DNA of 64,000 bases from Rugamonas fusca (GCF_014042365.1 NZ_JACEZS010000016.1:62001-126000); one strand, 5' to 3'. Positions 52,353-61,641 are shown, numbered from the stretch's first letter. Numbers and translations: made by a program. Notes: generated by a model from the letters alone, not told the origin.

Positions 52353-52523
52353 GACCTTGTCGGCGCAGGCCCCGCTACCGTGGGCGCGGCGCCGGTTGCG
52401 GCAAGACCGGGCGACCCGCCCGTCTCCGGCGATATCACAGCAATCCTGGTCCTGGCGCGCGCGCCGGGGTGTTTGATAGCCATGCGCGGCCCGGCCGCGC
52501 CTTGAGATAAGAACCGCCGCTCC

Positions 52524-53642
52524 ATGAATTCCGTCATACAGAAAGCCACCCGCGTCATCATCAAGGTCGGTTCCTCGCTCGTCACCAACGACGGCCGGGG
52601 CCTGGACCACGCCGCCATCGCGCGCTGGGCCGCGCAGATCGCCGGCCTGCGGGCATTGGGCAAGGAAGTGGTGCTGGTGTCGTCCGGCGCGGTGGCCGAG
52701 GGCATGCTGCGCCTGGGCTTCGAGCAGCGCCCCACCGACATCCACGAATTGCAGGCTTGCGCGGCCGTGGGCCAGATGGGCCTGGCGCAGATCTATGAAA
52801 CGAGCTTCCGGGCCCACCAGCTGGGCACGGCGCAAGTGCTGCTGACGCACGCAGACCTGGCCGACCGCGAACGCTACCTGAACGCGCGCTCCACGCTCAC
52901 CACCTTGCTGCGCCTGGGCGTGGTCCCCATCATCAACGAGAACGACACGGTGGTGACGGACGAAATCAAGTTCGGTGACAACGACACGCTGGGCGCGCTG
53001 GTGGCCAACCTGATCGAGGCCGACGCGCTGATCATCCTGACCGACCAGCATGGCCTGTTCTCGGCCGATCCGCGCAAGGACCCGAACGCGCAGCTGATCC
53101 GCCAGGGCCGCGCCGGCGACCCGGCGCTGGAAGCCATGGCCGGTGGCGCCGGCAGCAGCATCGGCCGCGGCGGCATGCTGACCAAGATCCTGGCCGCCAA
53201 GCGCGCCGCCAAGTCGGGCGCCCACACCATCATCGCCTGGGGCCGCGACAGCGACGTGCTGACCCGCCTGGCCCAAGGCGAAGCGATCGGCACCGAGCTG
53301 ACGGCGCAGACGGGCCACCTGACGGCACGCAAGCAATGGATGGCTGACCACCTGCACACGGTGGGCCAGGTGGTGCTGGACGCGGGCGCCGTGCAGAAGC
53401 TGAGGGATGAAGGCAAGTCGCTGCTGCCGATCGGCGTGACGGCGGTGAAAGGTGAATTCGGCCGCGGCGCCGTCATCACCTGCGTCAATCCGGAAGGCCA
53501 CCCGGTGGCGCGCGGCCTGTCGAACTACACGAGCGCGGAAGCGCGCCGCATCATGCGCAAGCCGTCGACGGAGATCGAGGCCATCCTCGGCTTCGTGGAA
53601 GGCCCGGAGCTGATCCACCGCGACAACCTGGTGCTGGTGTAA
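52524..53642 (+). CDS. proB: Glutamate 5-kinase
   Basis: The 372-residue protein has an amino-acid kinase domain (residues 8-260; IIKVGSSLVTN, INENDTVVTDEIKFGDND, GGMLTKILAAK) and a C-terminal PUA domain (about 280-360). It phosphorylates glutamate in the first step of proline synthesis. proA is not adjacent here. Full length for the family. Confidence 0.97.
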   Translation: MNSVIQKATRVIIKVGSSLVTNDGRGLDHAAIARWAAQIAGLRALGKEVVLVSSGAVAEGMLRLGFEQRPTDIHELQACAAVGQMGLAQIYETSFRAHQLGTAQVLLTHADLADRERYLNARSTLTTLLRLGVVPIINENDTVVTDEIKFGDNDTLGALVANLIEADALIILTDQHGLFSADPRKDPNAQLIRQGRAGDPALEAMAGGAGSSIGRGGMLTKILAAKRAAKSGAHTIIAWGRDSDVLTRLAQGEAIGTELTAQTGHLTARKQWMADHLHTVGQVVLDAGAVQKLRDEGKSLLPIGVTAVKGEFGRGAVITCVNPEGHPVARGLSNYTSAEARRIMRKPSTEIEAILGFVEGPELIHRDNLVLV

Positions 53643-53723
53643 GGCGAGGGCGCTGTCCCGCGCGCGTGAGGTGCGCGCGGGCGTTTGTGTGCGGCGTGCG
53701 CGGGTTGCGCAATATCCTGCGCT

Positions 53724-54371
53724 TCAGGCGCCTTCCGGCGCTGGCGTCTTGTGGCGGTAGTCGCACAGGTCGGCCACCATGCAGTTCCAGCATTCGGGCT
53801 TGCGCGCCTTGCAGGTGTAGCGGCCGTGCAGGATCAGCCAGTGGTGGGCGTCGTACAGGAATTCCCTGGGCACGAACTTGAGCAACTTCTGCTCCACGAT
53901 ATCGACATTCTTGCCCGGCGCCAGGCCGGTGCGGTTGGCTACCCGGAAGATGTGGGTATCAACCGCCATGGTCGGTTCGCCGAAAGCCGTATTCATCACC
54001 ACATTGGCTGTCTTGCGGCCCACGCCGGGCAGCGCTTCCAGCGACGCGCGGTCACGTGGCACTTCGCCGCCATGCTGTTCCAGCAGGATCTTGCAGGTGG
54101 CGATCACGTTCTTGGCCTTGGTCTTGTACAGGCCGATGGTCTGGATGTAGCTCTTGAGTTCTTCCTCGCCCAGCGCCAGCATCGTGGCCGGCGTATTGGC
54201 CACCGGGTACAGCTTGCGGGTGGCCTTGTTCACGCCCACGTCCGTGGCCTGGGCCGACAGCAGCACGGCGATCAGCAGTTCGAATGGTGTCGTGTATTCC
54301 AGTTCCGTGACCGGTTTGGGATTGGCCGCGCGAAAGCGCGTGAACATTTCGTAGCGTTTGGCTTGATTCAT
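53724..54371 (-). CDS. nth: Endonuclease III
   Basis: The 215-residue DNA glycosylase/AP lyase has the helix-hairpin-helix LPGVGRKTANVV with catalytic Lys, the catalytic Asp in AVDTHIFRV, and the C-terminal [4Fe-4S] motif C-x6-C-x2-C-x5-C (CKARKPECWNCMVADLC). It removes oxidised pyrimidines. Its ATG overlaps the stop of rsxB by 4 nt. Confidence 0.97.
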   Translation of the reverse strand: MNQAKRYEMFTRFRAANPKPVTELEYTTPFELLIAVLLSAQATDVGVNKATRKLYPVANTPATMLALGEEELKSYIQTIGLYKTKAKNVIATCKILLEQHGGEVPRDRASLEALPGVGRKTANVVMNTAFGEPTMAVDTHIFRVANRTGLAPGKNVDIVEQKLLKFVPREFLYDAHHWLILHGRYTCKARKPECWNCMVADLCDYRHKTPAPEGA

Positions 54372-55096
54372 TCGGGTTTGTTTTCCTTGGCGGCAGCCTG
54401 CGGCGGCGTTGCTTCCTGCTGCTGCGCCGCTTCCTTCTTCAGGCGCGCCCGTTCCATGGCCGCCGCGATGATGGCGCGCTTGCGTTCCTTTTCCGCCTCG
54501 TCGGCCGCCGTGGCCGGGTCCAGCGCGTCCACCGCCTTCAACTTGGCCACGGCTTTGGCGGCCAGGCGTGCATCATTTTCCTCGGCGTCGCGGCGCAGGC
54601 GCAGCGCGCGGAAGTCATGCCGTTCGCGCGCGGCGTCGGCCAGCGGCTGGCTCCACGCATCCCAGCCCGTGCTCTCCGTGACCGGGTACATGACGATGCA
54701 ATCGACGGGGCACGGGTCGACGCACAAGTCGCAGCCCGTGCACAGCTCGGGCACGATGGTGTGCATCTGCTTGGCCGCGCCCACGATGGCGTCCACCGGG
54801 CAGGCCTGGATGCACAGCGTGCAGCCGATGCACAGCGCCTCGTCGATGTAGGCCACGGCGCGCGGGCGCTCCATGCCGTTGACGGGATTGATGGGGATGA
54901 CCTGGCGGCCCGTCAGCGTGGCCAGGCGGGCCACGCCTTGCGCGCCGCCGGGCGGGCACTGGTTGATCTCGGCCTGGCCGGCCGCGATCGCTTCGGCGTA
55001 AGGGCGGCAGCCCTGGTAGCCGCACTTGGTGCACTGGGTTTGCGGCAGCACGTCTTCGATGCGGTCGGCGAGGGTGGGGGTGTTGGTGGGCGACAC
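54368..55096 (-). CDS. rsxB: RnfB/RsxB-type ferredoxin subunit
   Basis: The 242-residue protein has an N-terminal [4Fe-4S] Fes domain (CTKCGYQGCRPYAEAI) and two 4Fe-4S ferredoxin motifs (CIGCTLCIQACP, CTGCDLCVDPCP), then a charged Ala/Glu/Lys-rich tail. It lacks the RnfB N-terminal membrane helix and other rnf genes are absent, as usual for stand-alone RsxB in Betaproteobacteria. Coupling to nth suggests it may help supply electrons or clusters. GTG start. Confidence 0.9.
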   Translation of the reverse strand: MSPTNTPTLADRIEDVLPQTQCTKCGYQGCRPYAEAIAAGQAEINQCPPGGAQGVARLATLTGRQVIPINPVNGMERPRAVAYIDEALCIGCTLCIQACPVDAIVGAAKQMHTIVPELCTGCDLCVDPCPVDCIVMYPVTESTGWDAWSQPLADAARERHDFRALRLRRDAEENDARLAAKAVAKLKAVDALDPATAADEAEKERKRAIIAAAMERARLKKEAAQQQEATPPQAAAKENKPE

Positions 55097-55294
55097 GGTC
55101 AGCTTGAATGCGGTAAAACGTCATTATCCAATATCCGCGCGCCAGGGGCCGAAAAATATCCCGCATCATTGCGCGGCCGGGCTTTCAATAGAAAGTTGCT
55201 GAAATACAACCGTGCTGAACGGCCTTTTGTGGGACGATAGGGGCCGATCATACCGGCGGCATGGTGACCGCCGGGCTAACAATGGAGCATGGGG

Positions 55295-56119
55295 ATGGGG
55301 CGGTTGAAGTCGGGCATCGTGATGGCATGGTTGGCTTGCGCGTGCTGGCCCGCGTGGCTGGCGGCGGCGCCATTGCCGGTGGTGCGTTTTTCAGCTGATG
55401 AGTGGCCGCCGTTCGTCACTGCCGCGCTGCCGGGCGATGGTTTGTCCGGCGCGCTGGTAGCCGCCGTGTATCAGCACCTGGGCATGCGTTCGGAGATCGA
55501 ATATTTTCCCTGGAAGCGGGCCATGGAGTTTGGCCTGCACAATCCCCGTTACGCCGGCTTGCTGCCCGTGTGGCGTACGCCGGAGCGCGAAAAACTGTGT
55601 CATTTTTCCTCGCCCATTGGCAGCACGCAAACCGTGCTCGCCTACCTGAAATCGGCGCCCGTGCGGCCCGACACGCTGGCCGGCCTGCGCGGCGTGCGGC
55701 TGGGCACGGTGGCCGGCTATGCGTATGGCGAACAGTTCGACGCGGCCCGTGCGCGCGGTGACGTGTCGCCCGAGGAAGGCGTCAATGACGAGACCAATTT
55801 GCGCAAGCTGTTAATCGGGCGCTATTCCGTGATCGTCATCGAGCGTCACGTGCTCGATTACCTGCTGCACACGCCGCAGTTTGGCGCGGCCGAGCGCGAG
55901 CGGGTGGGGCTCGCGGACAACCTGTTCAAGGAGCGGCCCGTGACGGTGTGCTTCAAGCACACGGCGCAGGGACTGGAGCAGCAGAAGGCCTTCAACAACG
56001 CGGCCCATGAACTGGACCTGGAACGGCTGGAGAAGGAATACTGGCAGCGCGCCCACCTTGATGGCGGTACCGCGCCGCGCCGGGCGGTTGTGCCGCACGC
56101 ACGGCCGGTGGCCGACTAG
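55295..56119 (+). CDS. Periplasmic substrate-binding protein (SBP_bac_3-like)
   Basis: The 274-residue protein has a signal peptide (about 25 residues, ending LAAA) and a family 3 solute-binding fold with VRFSADEWPPFV, MEFGLHNPRYAGLLPVWRTPER and LRGVRLGTVAGYAYG. No ABC permease is near, so it may be a stand-alone sensor or an orphan binding protein. ATG 55295 lies 7 nt after GGAG; ATG 55289 is only 1 nt from it. A palindrome begins 2 nt after the stop. Confidence 0.82.
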   Translation: MGRLKSGIVMAWLACACWPAWLAAAPLPVVRFSADEWPPFVTAALPGDGLSGALVAAVYQHLGMRSEIEYFPWKRAMEFGLHNPRYAGLLPVWRTPEREKLCHFSSPIGSTQTVLAYLKSAPVRPDTLAGLRGVRLGTVAGYAYGEQFDAARARGDVSPEEGVNDETNLRKLLIGRYSVIVIERHVLDYLLHTPQFGAAERERVGLADNLFKERPVTVCFKHTAQGLEQQKAFNNAAHELDLERLEKEYWQRAHLDGGTAPRRAVVPHARPVAD

Positions 56120-56121
56120 AA

Positions 56122-56179
56122 AAATCGGGGACGTAACACGGTTTTGCCATGCGGGAAAACCGTGTTACGTCCCCGATTT
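56122..56179. repeat. Perfect 24-bp inverted repeat (dispersed palindrome, copy 3)
   Basis: Arms 56122-56145 and 56156-56179 are perfectly complementary with a 10-nt loop, the same loop length as copy 1. The left arm starts AAATCGGGGACGT. It separates the convergent binding-protein and PHA depolymerase genes and probably terminates both. Confidence 0.88.
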
Positions 56180-56197
56180 GTTGGGGTGGAAACTCGC

Positions 56198-57433
56198 TTA
56201 GCCGTGCTTGCGGATGAACTCCCCAATTTTCGGGCAGATCATCTCGCGCCAGCGGCGGCCCGAGAAGATGCCGTAGTGGCCCGCTTGCGGCGCCACGAAG
56301 TCTTGCTGCATGTGGGCCGGGATGCCGCTGCACAGCTCGTGCGCGGCCTGGGTCTGGCCGGCGCCGGAAATGTCATCGAGCTCGCCTTCGACCGTGAACA
56401 GCGCCACCGTCTTGATGTCCTGCGGGCGCACGGGCTTGCCGCCAACCATCCACGTGCCTTTGGGCAGGCGGAATTCCTGGAACACGGTCTTGATGGTGTC
56501 GAGGTAGTATTCGGCCGGCATGTCGAGCACGGCGTTGTATTCGTCGTAGAACTTGCGGTGGCTTTCGGCCGGCTCGTCGTCGCCTTCCACCAGGTGCATG
56601 TAGAACTCGCGGTGGCTCTGGGCGTGGCGGCCCGGGTTCATGGCGATGAAACCGGCGTGCTGCAGGAAGCCCGGATAGACCTTGCGGCCAAAGCCCGGAT
56701 AGTTGGGCGGCACCGAGTAGATCACCGTGTTCTCGAACCACGAGAATTTCTTTTCCGTCGCCAGGTTGTTGACCTGGGTGGGCGATTTGCGCGGGTCGAT
56801 CGGGCCGCCCATCATGGTCATGGTCTTGGGCAGCTTGGGATCGTTGTCCGACGCCATCAGCGAGATGGCGGCCAGCACCGGCACCGTCGGCTGGCACACG
56901 GAAATCACGTTCAGGTCCGGCGCCAGCAGGCGGATGAAGTCCTGTACGTAGAAAATGTAGTCGTCCAGGTGGAACGGGCCGGCCGACACGGGCACCATGC
57001 GCGCATCCGTCCAGTCCGTGATGTAGACGTCGTGTTCCACCAGCAGGCCGCGCACCGTGTCGCGCAGCAGCGTGGAGTGGTGGCCCGACAGCGGCGCCAC
57101 CAGCAACACCTTCGGTTGCTTGAGGGCGCGCAGCGCTTTCTCGCTCAAGTCCTTGCGGAAGTGGATCAGGCGGCAGAATGGCTTGGTTTCCACCACTTGC
57201 TCGATGATGCCGACCTGCTCGCCGTTGATTTCCGTGCTGTCGATCTCGAACGCTGGCTTCTCGTAATCCTTGCCCAAACGGTACATCAACTCGTAGCCGG
57301 CCGCGATCCGCTGCGAAAATGGCGTGTGCGCCAGCGGCGAGACGGGGTTGGTAAACAGTTTGGACGACGCGTCGGCCCAATGCATCAAAGGCGTCAGGAA
57401 CGAGCGTTGCATTTCGTGCAGTTGGTAGAGCAT
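56198..57433 (-). CDS. phaZ: Intracellular polyhydroxyalkanoate depolymerase
   Basis: The 411-residue protein matches PhaZ of the Cupriavidus type. The nucleophile is Cys180 in VISVCQPTVPVLA in place of the Ser of a lipase box; Asp and His of the triad lie in the C-terminal VEGELDDISG and QAGHYGIFSGRRW. It degrades stored PHB granules. ATG 57433 follows AGGAAT. It fits with other storage-lipid genes at 61-63.5 kb. Confidence 0.94.
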   Translation of the reverse strand: MLYQLHEMQRSFLTPLMHWADASSKLFTNPVSPLAHTPFSQRIAAGYELMYRLGKDYEKPAFEIDSTEINGEQVGIIEQVVETKPFCRLIHFRKDLSEKALRALKQPKVLLVAPLSGHHSTLLRDTVRGLLVEHDVYITDWTDARMVPVSAGPFHLDDYIFYVQDFIRLLAPDLNVISVCQPTVPVLAAISLMASDNDPKLPKTMTMMGGPIDPRKSPTQVNNLATEKKFSWFENTVIYSVPPNYPGFGRKVYPGFLQHAGFIAMNPGRHAQSHREFYMHLVEGDDEPAESHRKFYDEYNAVLDMPAEYYLDTIKTVFQEFRLPKGTWMVGGKPVRPQDIKTVALFTVEGELDDISGAGQTQAAHELCSGIPAHMQQDFVAPQAGHYGIFSGRRWREMICPKIGEFIRKHG

Positions 57434-57647
57434 AAATATTCCTGGCAGTGAGGATGGTGCGGCGCACCAAACCTGTACATCATGGATCAATTATAGGATA
57501 TTTGTTCGTGTCGTAAAGCATTTCGGGATTCCCGCAAGAAAGGCAGGAGCGGCATGTTTACAGGCGCCTTGCAAGATGATACCGCTGTTTCCGCAAGGGA
57601 ATGAGCGAATTTTTTGGCTCGATAAGTCATCATAACGCAGCCAGAAT

Positions 57648-57677
57648 AAAAAAAAGCAGCGTTCCCGCTGCTTTTTT
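57648..57677 (-). terminator. Terminator of the ferredoxin reductase gene
   Basis: AAAAAGCAGCG and CGCTGCTTTTT form an 11-bp stem with loop TTCC; the A-run at 57648-57655 gives a U-run on the minus strand. The symmetrical T-run would also stop plus-strand transcription. The rest of 57434-57709 is A/T-rich, likely the phaZ promoter region. Confidence 0.85.
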
Positions 57678-57709
57678 GTAGGATAAACGGCCAGGCCGTT
57701 GCCGGATTT

Positions 57710-58777
57710 TTAGTCGAACACGGGGGTTTCCACGCCCAGCACTTTGTGCAGCTTGGGCGAAGTGGTCGTGTATTGCATGTGGATTTTCTTGTCCGGGAAA
57801 ATGTATGGCGCTGCACCAAAAGCGGCCAGAGCAGCTTCGTGGAAGCCCGACAGGATCAGCTTTTTCTTGCCCGGATAGGTGTTGATGTCGCCCACGGCGA
57901 AGATGCCGGGCACGTTGGTTTCGAATTTCTCCGTGCTTTGCACCTTCAGTTGGCGCCGCTCGATGTCCAGGCCCCATTCGGCGATCGGGCCCAGCTTGGG
58001 CGACAGGCCGAAGAACACCAGCAGCATGTCCAGCGGCACGCGGCGCGTGACGCCGTCGGCGCCCGTCACCTTCAGTTCGGTCAGCTTGCCGTCGCGGCTT
58101 TCAAAGCCCGTGGCCTGGCCGATGATCAGCTGCATTTCGTATTGCTCGCACAGGGCCTTCATCTTGGCCACCGAGGCGGGCGCGGCGCGGAAGTCCTCGC
58201 GCCGGTGCACCAGCACCACCGATTCGGCCTTGCCGACGAAGTTCAGGGCCCAGTCCAGCGCCGAGTCGCCGCCGCCGCAGATGACCAGGTTCTTGCCTTC
58301 GAACAGGGCGGGGTCCTTGACGCGGTAGAACAGCTGGCTGTTCTCGAATTGTTCAATGCCATCGACCTTGAGCGTGCGGGCCTGGAACGAGCCGACGCCG
58401 GCGGCGATGAAGATGGTCTTGGCCAGGAAACGGGTGCCGGTGCTGGTCTCGACGTTGAAACGGCCATCCTCGCGCCGTTCCACGATGGTTACTTCCTGGC
58501 CCAGGTGGAAGGTGGGCTCGAACGGGGCGATCTGCTTGAGCAGGTTGTCCGTCAGTTCCTGGCCCGTGCACGAGGGCACGGCGGGAATATCGTAGATGGG
58601 TTTGTCCGGGTACAGTTCCACGCACTGGCCGCCGACGGCGTGCAGCGAATCGATCACGTGGGCCTTGATTTCCAGCAGGCCCAGTTCGAAGACCTGGAAC
58701 AGGCCGACCGGGCCGGCGCCGATGATGACGGCATCCGCTTCGATGACGCCGGCCGGGGTGGGGGTGACGCTGTGCAT
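57710..58777 (-). CDS. Thioredoxin-reductase-like ferredoxin--NADP+ reductase
   Basis: The 355-residue flavoprotein has an FAD motif (VIIGAGPVGLFQVFELG), an NADPH motif (VICGGGDSALDWAL) and the C-terminal GDINTYPGKKKLILSGFHEAA. It lacks the CxxC of thioredoxin reductases, matching the YumC-type FNR group. It passes electrons between NADPH and ferredoxin. The ferredoxin gene fdxA lies upstream on the same strand, separated by a structured 168-nt spacer. Confidence 0.9.
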   Translation of the reverse strand: MHSVTPTPAGVIEADAVIIGAGPVGLFQVFELGLLEIKAHVIDSLHAVGGQCVELYPDKPIYDIPAVPSCTGQELTDNLLKQIAPFEPTFHLGQEVTIVERREDGRFNVETSTGTRFLAKTIFIAAGVGSFQARTLKVDGIEQFENSQLFYRVKDPALFEGKNLVICGGGDSALDWALNFVGKAESVVLVHRREDFRAAPASVAKMKALCEQYEMQLIIGQATGFESRDGKLTELKVTGADGVTRRVPLDMLLVFFGLSPKLGPIAEWGLDIERRQLKVQSTEKFETNVPGIFAVGDINTYPGKKKLILSGFHEAALAAFGAAPYIFPDKKIHMQYTTTSPKLHKVLGVETPVFD

Positions 58778-58820
58778 ACGATTTTCCCTGTTGTTGCGTA
58801 AGCTTTCAGGCTAAAAGTTC

Positions 58821-58910
58821 AGGCAACAAGGAGCCACGCCGCGCGCACGCGGCGAACACGCCTCGACACTGCCTGTTGCTGCCTGTTGCTCCCTATTGTT
58901 GCCTGCCAGC
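58821..58910. repeat. Structured spacer with 10-bp tandem repeats
   Basis: GCCTGTTGCT is repeated at 58871 and 58881, followed by two degenerate 10-bp units. AGGCAACAA (58821-58829) plus GGAGC pairs with GCTCC plus TTGTTGCCT (58888-58904, 3-nt bulge), enclosing a GCCGCG-CGCA-CGCGGC hairpin. It lies between fdxA and the reductase and may set their relative expression. Confidence 0.6.
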
Positions 58911-58945
58911 CGGCCGTGCCGGACGCGCGCCGGGTCGGGACGCGA

Positions 58946-59269
58946 TCAGCGTACCAGCAGGTGCAGCTTTTCCTTGACGTCCTTGAACTGTTCCGCTTCG
59001 GGCAGGGCCGCCTTGGTCTTGGTGATCGAGGGCCAGTTGCGGGCCAGCTCGACGTTGATCTTGATGAATTGCTGCTGGTCCGACGGCACATCTTCCTCAG
59101 CGAAAATGGCGTTGACGGGGCATTCGGCCACGCACACGGCGCAGTCGATGCATTCGTCCGGATCGATCGCCAGGAAATTCGGGCCTTCGCGGAAACAATC
59201 TACCGGGCAAACATCGACGCAATCGGTGTAACGACAGCTGATGCAAGATTCGGTGACAACGTGAGTCAT
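58946..59269 (-). CDS. fdxA: 7Fe ferredoxin FdxA
   Basis: The 107-residue ferredoxin carries a [3Fe-4S]/[4Fe-4S] arrangement: CISCRYTDCVDVCPVDC and CIDCAVCVAECP, plus the C-terminal extension typical of Azotobacter FdI-like proteins. It is a likely partner of the downstream reductase. ATG 59269 has AGGACTG upstream and a promoter at 59346-59374. Confidence 0.95.
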   Translation of the reverse strand: MTHVVTESCISCRYTDCVDVCPVDCFREGPNFLAIDPDECIDCAVCVAECPVNAIFAEEDVPSDQQQFIKINVELARNWPSITKTKAALPEAEQFKDVKEKLHLLVR

Positions 59270-59345
59270 AACAGTCCTATCAATGTTGGTGCGCTGGTCC
59301 GTCAGCGGCGTCATATCGGCCCTGCCAACTTCAGCAAAGCACTGT

Positions 59346-59374
59346 ATTTTAAGGTAATTTGCTACATCTCACAA
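59346..59374 (-). promoter_or_regulatory. Promoter of fdxA
   Basis: Minus strand TTGTGA (plus 59369-59374) and TAAAAT (plus 59346-59351) with a 17-bp spacer; RNA would start near 59339, giving a leader of about 70 nt. The remaining gap to 59589 holds G/C-rich DNA with a GGTGTGCT/AGCACACC dyad (59462-59510) and no gene. Confidence 0.65.
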
Positions 59375-59589
59375 ATTGCGCTTAGATACAATCCCTATAA
59401 GCAAATGCGCGCCGCGCGCTTGGTCGCGTGCGGTCACGCGCCGCCGGCGCCGGGGCCTGGCGGTGTGCTGACAGGTGCTTTTTTCTACTGGGGAAGGACA
59501 GTAGCACACCCCGGCGGGCGGGGTGATGACGCTAGTCAAGATTGGCCCATGCAGGTCCGGGTGGGCCAAGGCGGCCCGGGGCGCGCTGC

Positions 59590-59877
59590 TCAGGTGGCGG
59601 CCCGGATCTGGTTCAGCAGCTTTTGCCAGCGCAGGTTGGCCGGCCGCCCATCTTCGCAGAACGACACGCTGTGGCGCCGGCCGCCGTCGTCGACCGTGAT
59701 GGTCCAGCGTAACTGGTCGGCGCCGGCGGCGGACGCGGCCGACGGCGGCGCGTCGAAGAAGTGATCGCTGTTCAGCGCTGCCTCCAGCGCCTTGCCCTGG
59801 ATGTTGGTGCGGGTATCGACTTCGTAGTGTCCGCCCTGGCCGGCGATGCCGCCCTGGGCTATGGCTAGAATTTTCAT
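59590..59877 (-). CDS. Small protein, likely emfourin-type protease inhibitor
   Basis: The 95-residue protein starts MKILAIAQGGIAGQGGHYEV and has a later DQLRWTITVDDGGRRHSVSF and a helical end, a pattern like emfourin, the inhibitor of the M4 protease protealysin. AAGGAG precedes ATG 59877. Emfourin genes usually neighbour a protealysin gene; none is seen here, so the assignment rests on the sequence pattern alone. It is divergent from a transporter gene. Confidence 0.55.
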   Translation of the reverse strand: MKILAIAQGGIAGQGGHYEVDTRTNIQGKALEAALNSDHFFDAPPSAASAAGADQLRWTITVDDGGRRHSVSFCEDGRPANLRWQKLLNQIRAAT

Positions 59878-60066
59878 GCGCGCTCCTTGCTTGGTGAGTG
59901 GGGGATGGCGCTGGCGCGCCATCCAGCGTCCATCGTCGCGCCGCGCGGGTGGGACGGGTTTGCGTGGCCGCAAACGATCCCGCATTGGCCGTGGCCGGTT
60001 CCGGTGCGCTAGAATCCAAGCCAAACACGACAGCCGGCCCAGCCGGCGCAGCTACCTGGAGACCGC

Positions 60067-61299
60067 ATGCCCCATCCCCTCACGCCTGCCCTGGCCGCGC
60101 CGGTCCTGGCCGGTATCCCGCTGGAATTCCTGCTGTTCGCCGTGGTGCTGGCCATGGTCGCCTTCGCCCGCGTCTCGACCATGCTGACGGCGCTGGGCGG
60201 GGCGCTGGTGATCACCGTCTACAAGGTGCTGTGGGCGCCGTTCGGCGAAGGCGCGGGCGTGGCCGGCCTGCTGGCCCATGCCGGCCACGAGTGGGTGGGG
60301 CTGGCCAACCTGCTGGCGCTGCTGCTCGGATTCGCCCTGCTGGCCAGGCACTTCGAACGCAGCCGCATACCCGACATCCTGCCCGACTACCTGCCCGATG
60401 ACTGGAAAGGGCCGTTCATGCTGCTGGTGCTGGTGTTCTTCATCTCCAGCTTCCTCGACAACATCGCCGCCGCCATCATCGGCGGCACCGTGGCCCGCAG
60501 CGTATTCCGGGGCAAGGTGCACATCGGCTACCTGGCCGCCATCGTGGCCGCCTCCAATGCGGGCGGCTCGGGCAGCGTGGTGGGCGACACCACCACCACC
60601 ATGATGTGGCTGGCCGGCGTGGCGCCGTCGCAGGTGCTGCATGCCTATGTGGCGGCCGGCGTGGCGCTGCTGGTGTGTGCGCTGCCGGCCGCGCGCCAGC
60701 AGCAGGCCTACAGCCCCATCGTCAAGGATGCGTCGGCCGGGGTGCGCATCGACTGGCCGCGGGTGGCCATCGTGGCCGGCGTGCTGGTGGCGGCGGTGCT
60801 GGTCAACGTCCTGCTCAGTGTGCGCTTCCCGGACTGGATAGGCGTGTTCCCCTTCCTGGGCGCGGCCGTGTGGCTGACGCTGGGCGCCACCGCGCTGTGG
60901 CGCCGGCCCGACTGGCACGAGCTGCCCGGCGCCTTGCGCGGCGCCGTGTTCCTGCTGGCGCTGGTGTGGTCGGCCTCCATGATGCCGGTGCATGCGCTGC
61001 CGGCCGCGTCCTGGCCCAGCGCGCTCACGCTCGGCTTCGTGTCGGCCGTGTTCGACAATATCCCGCTGACGGCGCTGGCGCTGCGCCAGGGCGGCTTCGA
61101 CTGGGGCTTCCTGGCCTATGCGGTGGGCTTTGGCGGCTCCATGATCTGGTTCGGTTCCTCGGCCGGGGTGGCGCTCAGCGGCCAGTACCCGGAAGCCCGC
61201 TCCGTGTTGCTGTGGCTGCGCCACGGCTGGCACGTGGCGCTCGCTTACGTGGTCGGTTTCGCGGCCTTGCTGGCGGTGATGGGCTGGCAACCACACTAG
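60067..61299 (+). CDS. Ion-transporter superfamily membrane protein (citrate/NhaD-like)
   Basis: The 410-residue protein has about 11 hydrophobic helices and two family repeats with the conserved FFISSFLDNIAAAIIGGT and FVSAVFDNIPLTALAL, plus NAGGSGSVVGDTTTTMMW. This repeat pattern belongs to the IT superfamily that includes citrate transporters and NhaD Na+/H+ antiporters. Paired DN motifs favour a cation or carboxylate exchange role, not further defined. Confidence 0.82.
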   Translation: MPHPLTPALAAPVLAGIPLEFLLFAVVLAMVAFARVSTMLTALGGALVITVYKVLWAPFGEGAGVAGLLAHAGHEWVGLANLLALLLGFALLARHFERSRIPDILPDYLPDDWKGPFMLLVLVFFISSFLDNIAAAIIGGTVARSVFRGKVHIGYLAAIVAASNAGGSGSVVGDTTTTMMWLAGVAPSQVLHAYVAAGVALLVCALPAARQQQAYSPIVKDASAGVRIDWPRVAIVAGVLVAAVLVNVLLSVRFPDWIGVFPFLGAAVWLTLGATALWRRPDWHELPGALRGAVFLLALVWSASMMPVHALPAASWPSALTLGFVSAVFDNIPLTALALRQGGFDWGFLAYAVGFGGSMIWFGSSAGVALSGQYPEARSVLLWLRHGWHVALAYVVGFAALLAVMGWQPH

Positions 61300-61356
61300 C
61301 GCCGGGCGGCCTCAACTGGCATCATGTCGGCTGGTTCAACAAGCGAGGAAGGCCAG

Positions 61357-61641
61357 ATGGCGGACATCAACATCGTGCAGGATCACCACCTGTCACACAA
61401 GAAAGCCCGCGAAGCGGCAGAAAAAGTGGCCGAGCAGATGGCCGAGGAATTCGATATCGAATGCAACTGGCAAGGCGATGTGCTGCATTTCGAGCGCAGC
61501 GGCGTGTCCGGTTCGCTCACGCTGCACAAGCATCAGGCGCAGATGCACATCAAGCTGGGATTCCTGCTGAGCGCGTTCGCCCACAAGATCGAACACAAGG
61601 TGGCGGAAAACATGCAGAAGGTGTTTGGCGGCAAGGCCTGA
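61357..61641 (+). CDS. Polyhydroxyalkanoic acid system family protein
   Basis: The 94-residue protein matches the PHA granule-region family: DHHLSHKKAREAAEKVAEQM, FDIECNWQGDVLHFERSGVSG and a C-terminal helix. It is usually encoded near PHA genes and may bind granules. GAGGAAGG precedes ATG 61357. A GGGGAG/CTCCCC hairpin (61660-61684) separates it from the convergent acyl-CoA-binding protein gene. Confidence 0.85.
   Translation: MADINIVQDHHLSHKKAREAAEKVAEQMAEEFDIECNWQGDVLHFERSGVSGSLTLHKHQAQMHIKLGFLLSAFAHKIEHKVAENMQKVFGGKA

Noticed and set aside
51096..53618. An 840-codon minus-strand open frame opposite obgE and proB
   Set aside because: Same artefact of high GC; obgE and proB are unambiguous on the plus strand.
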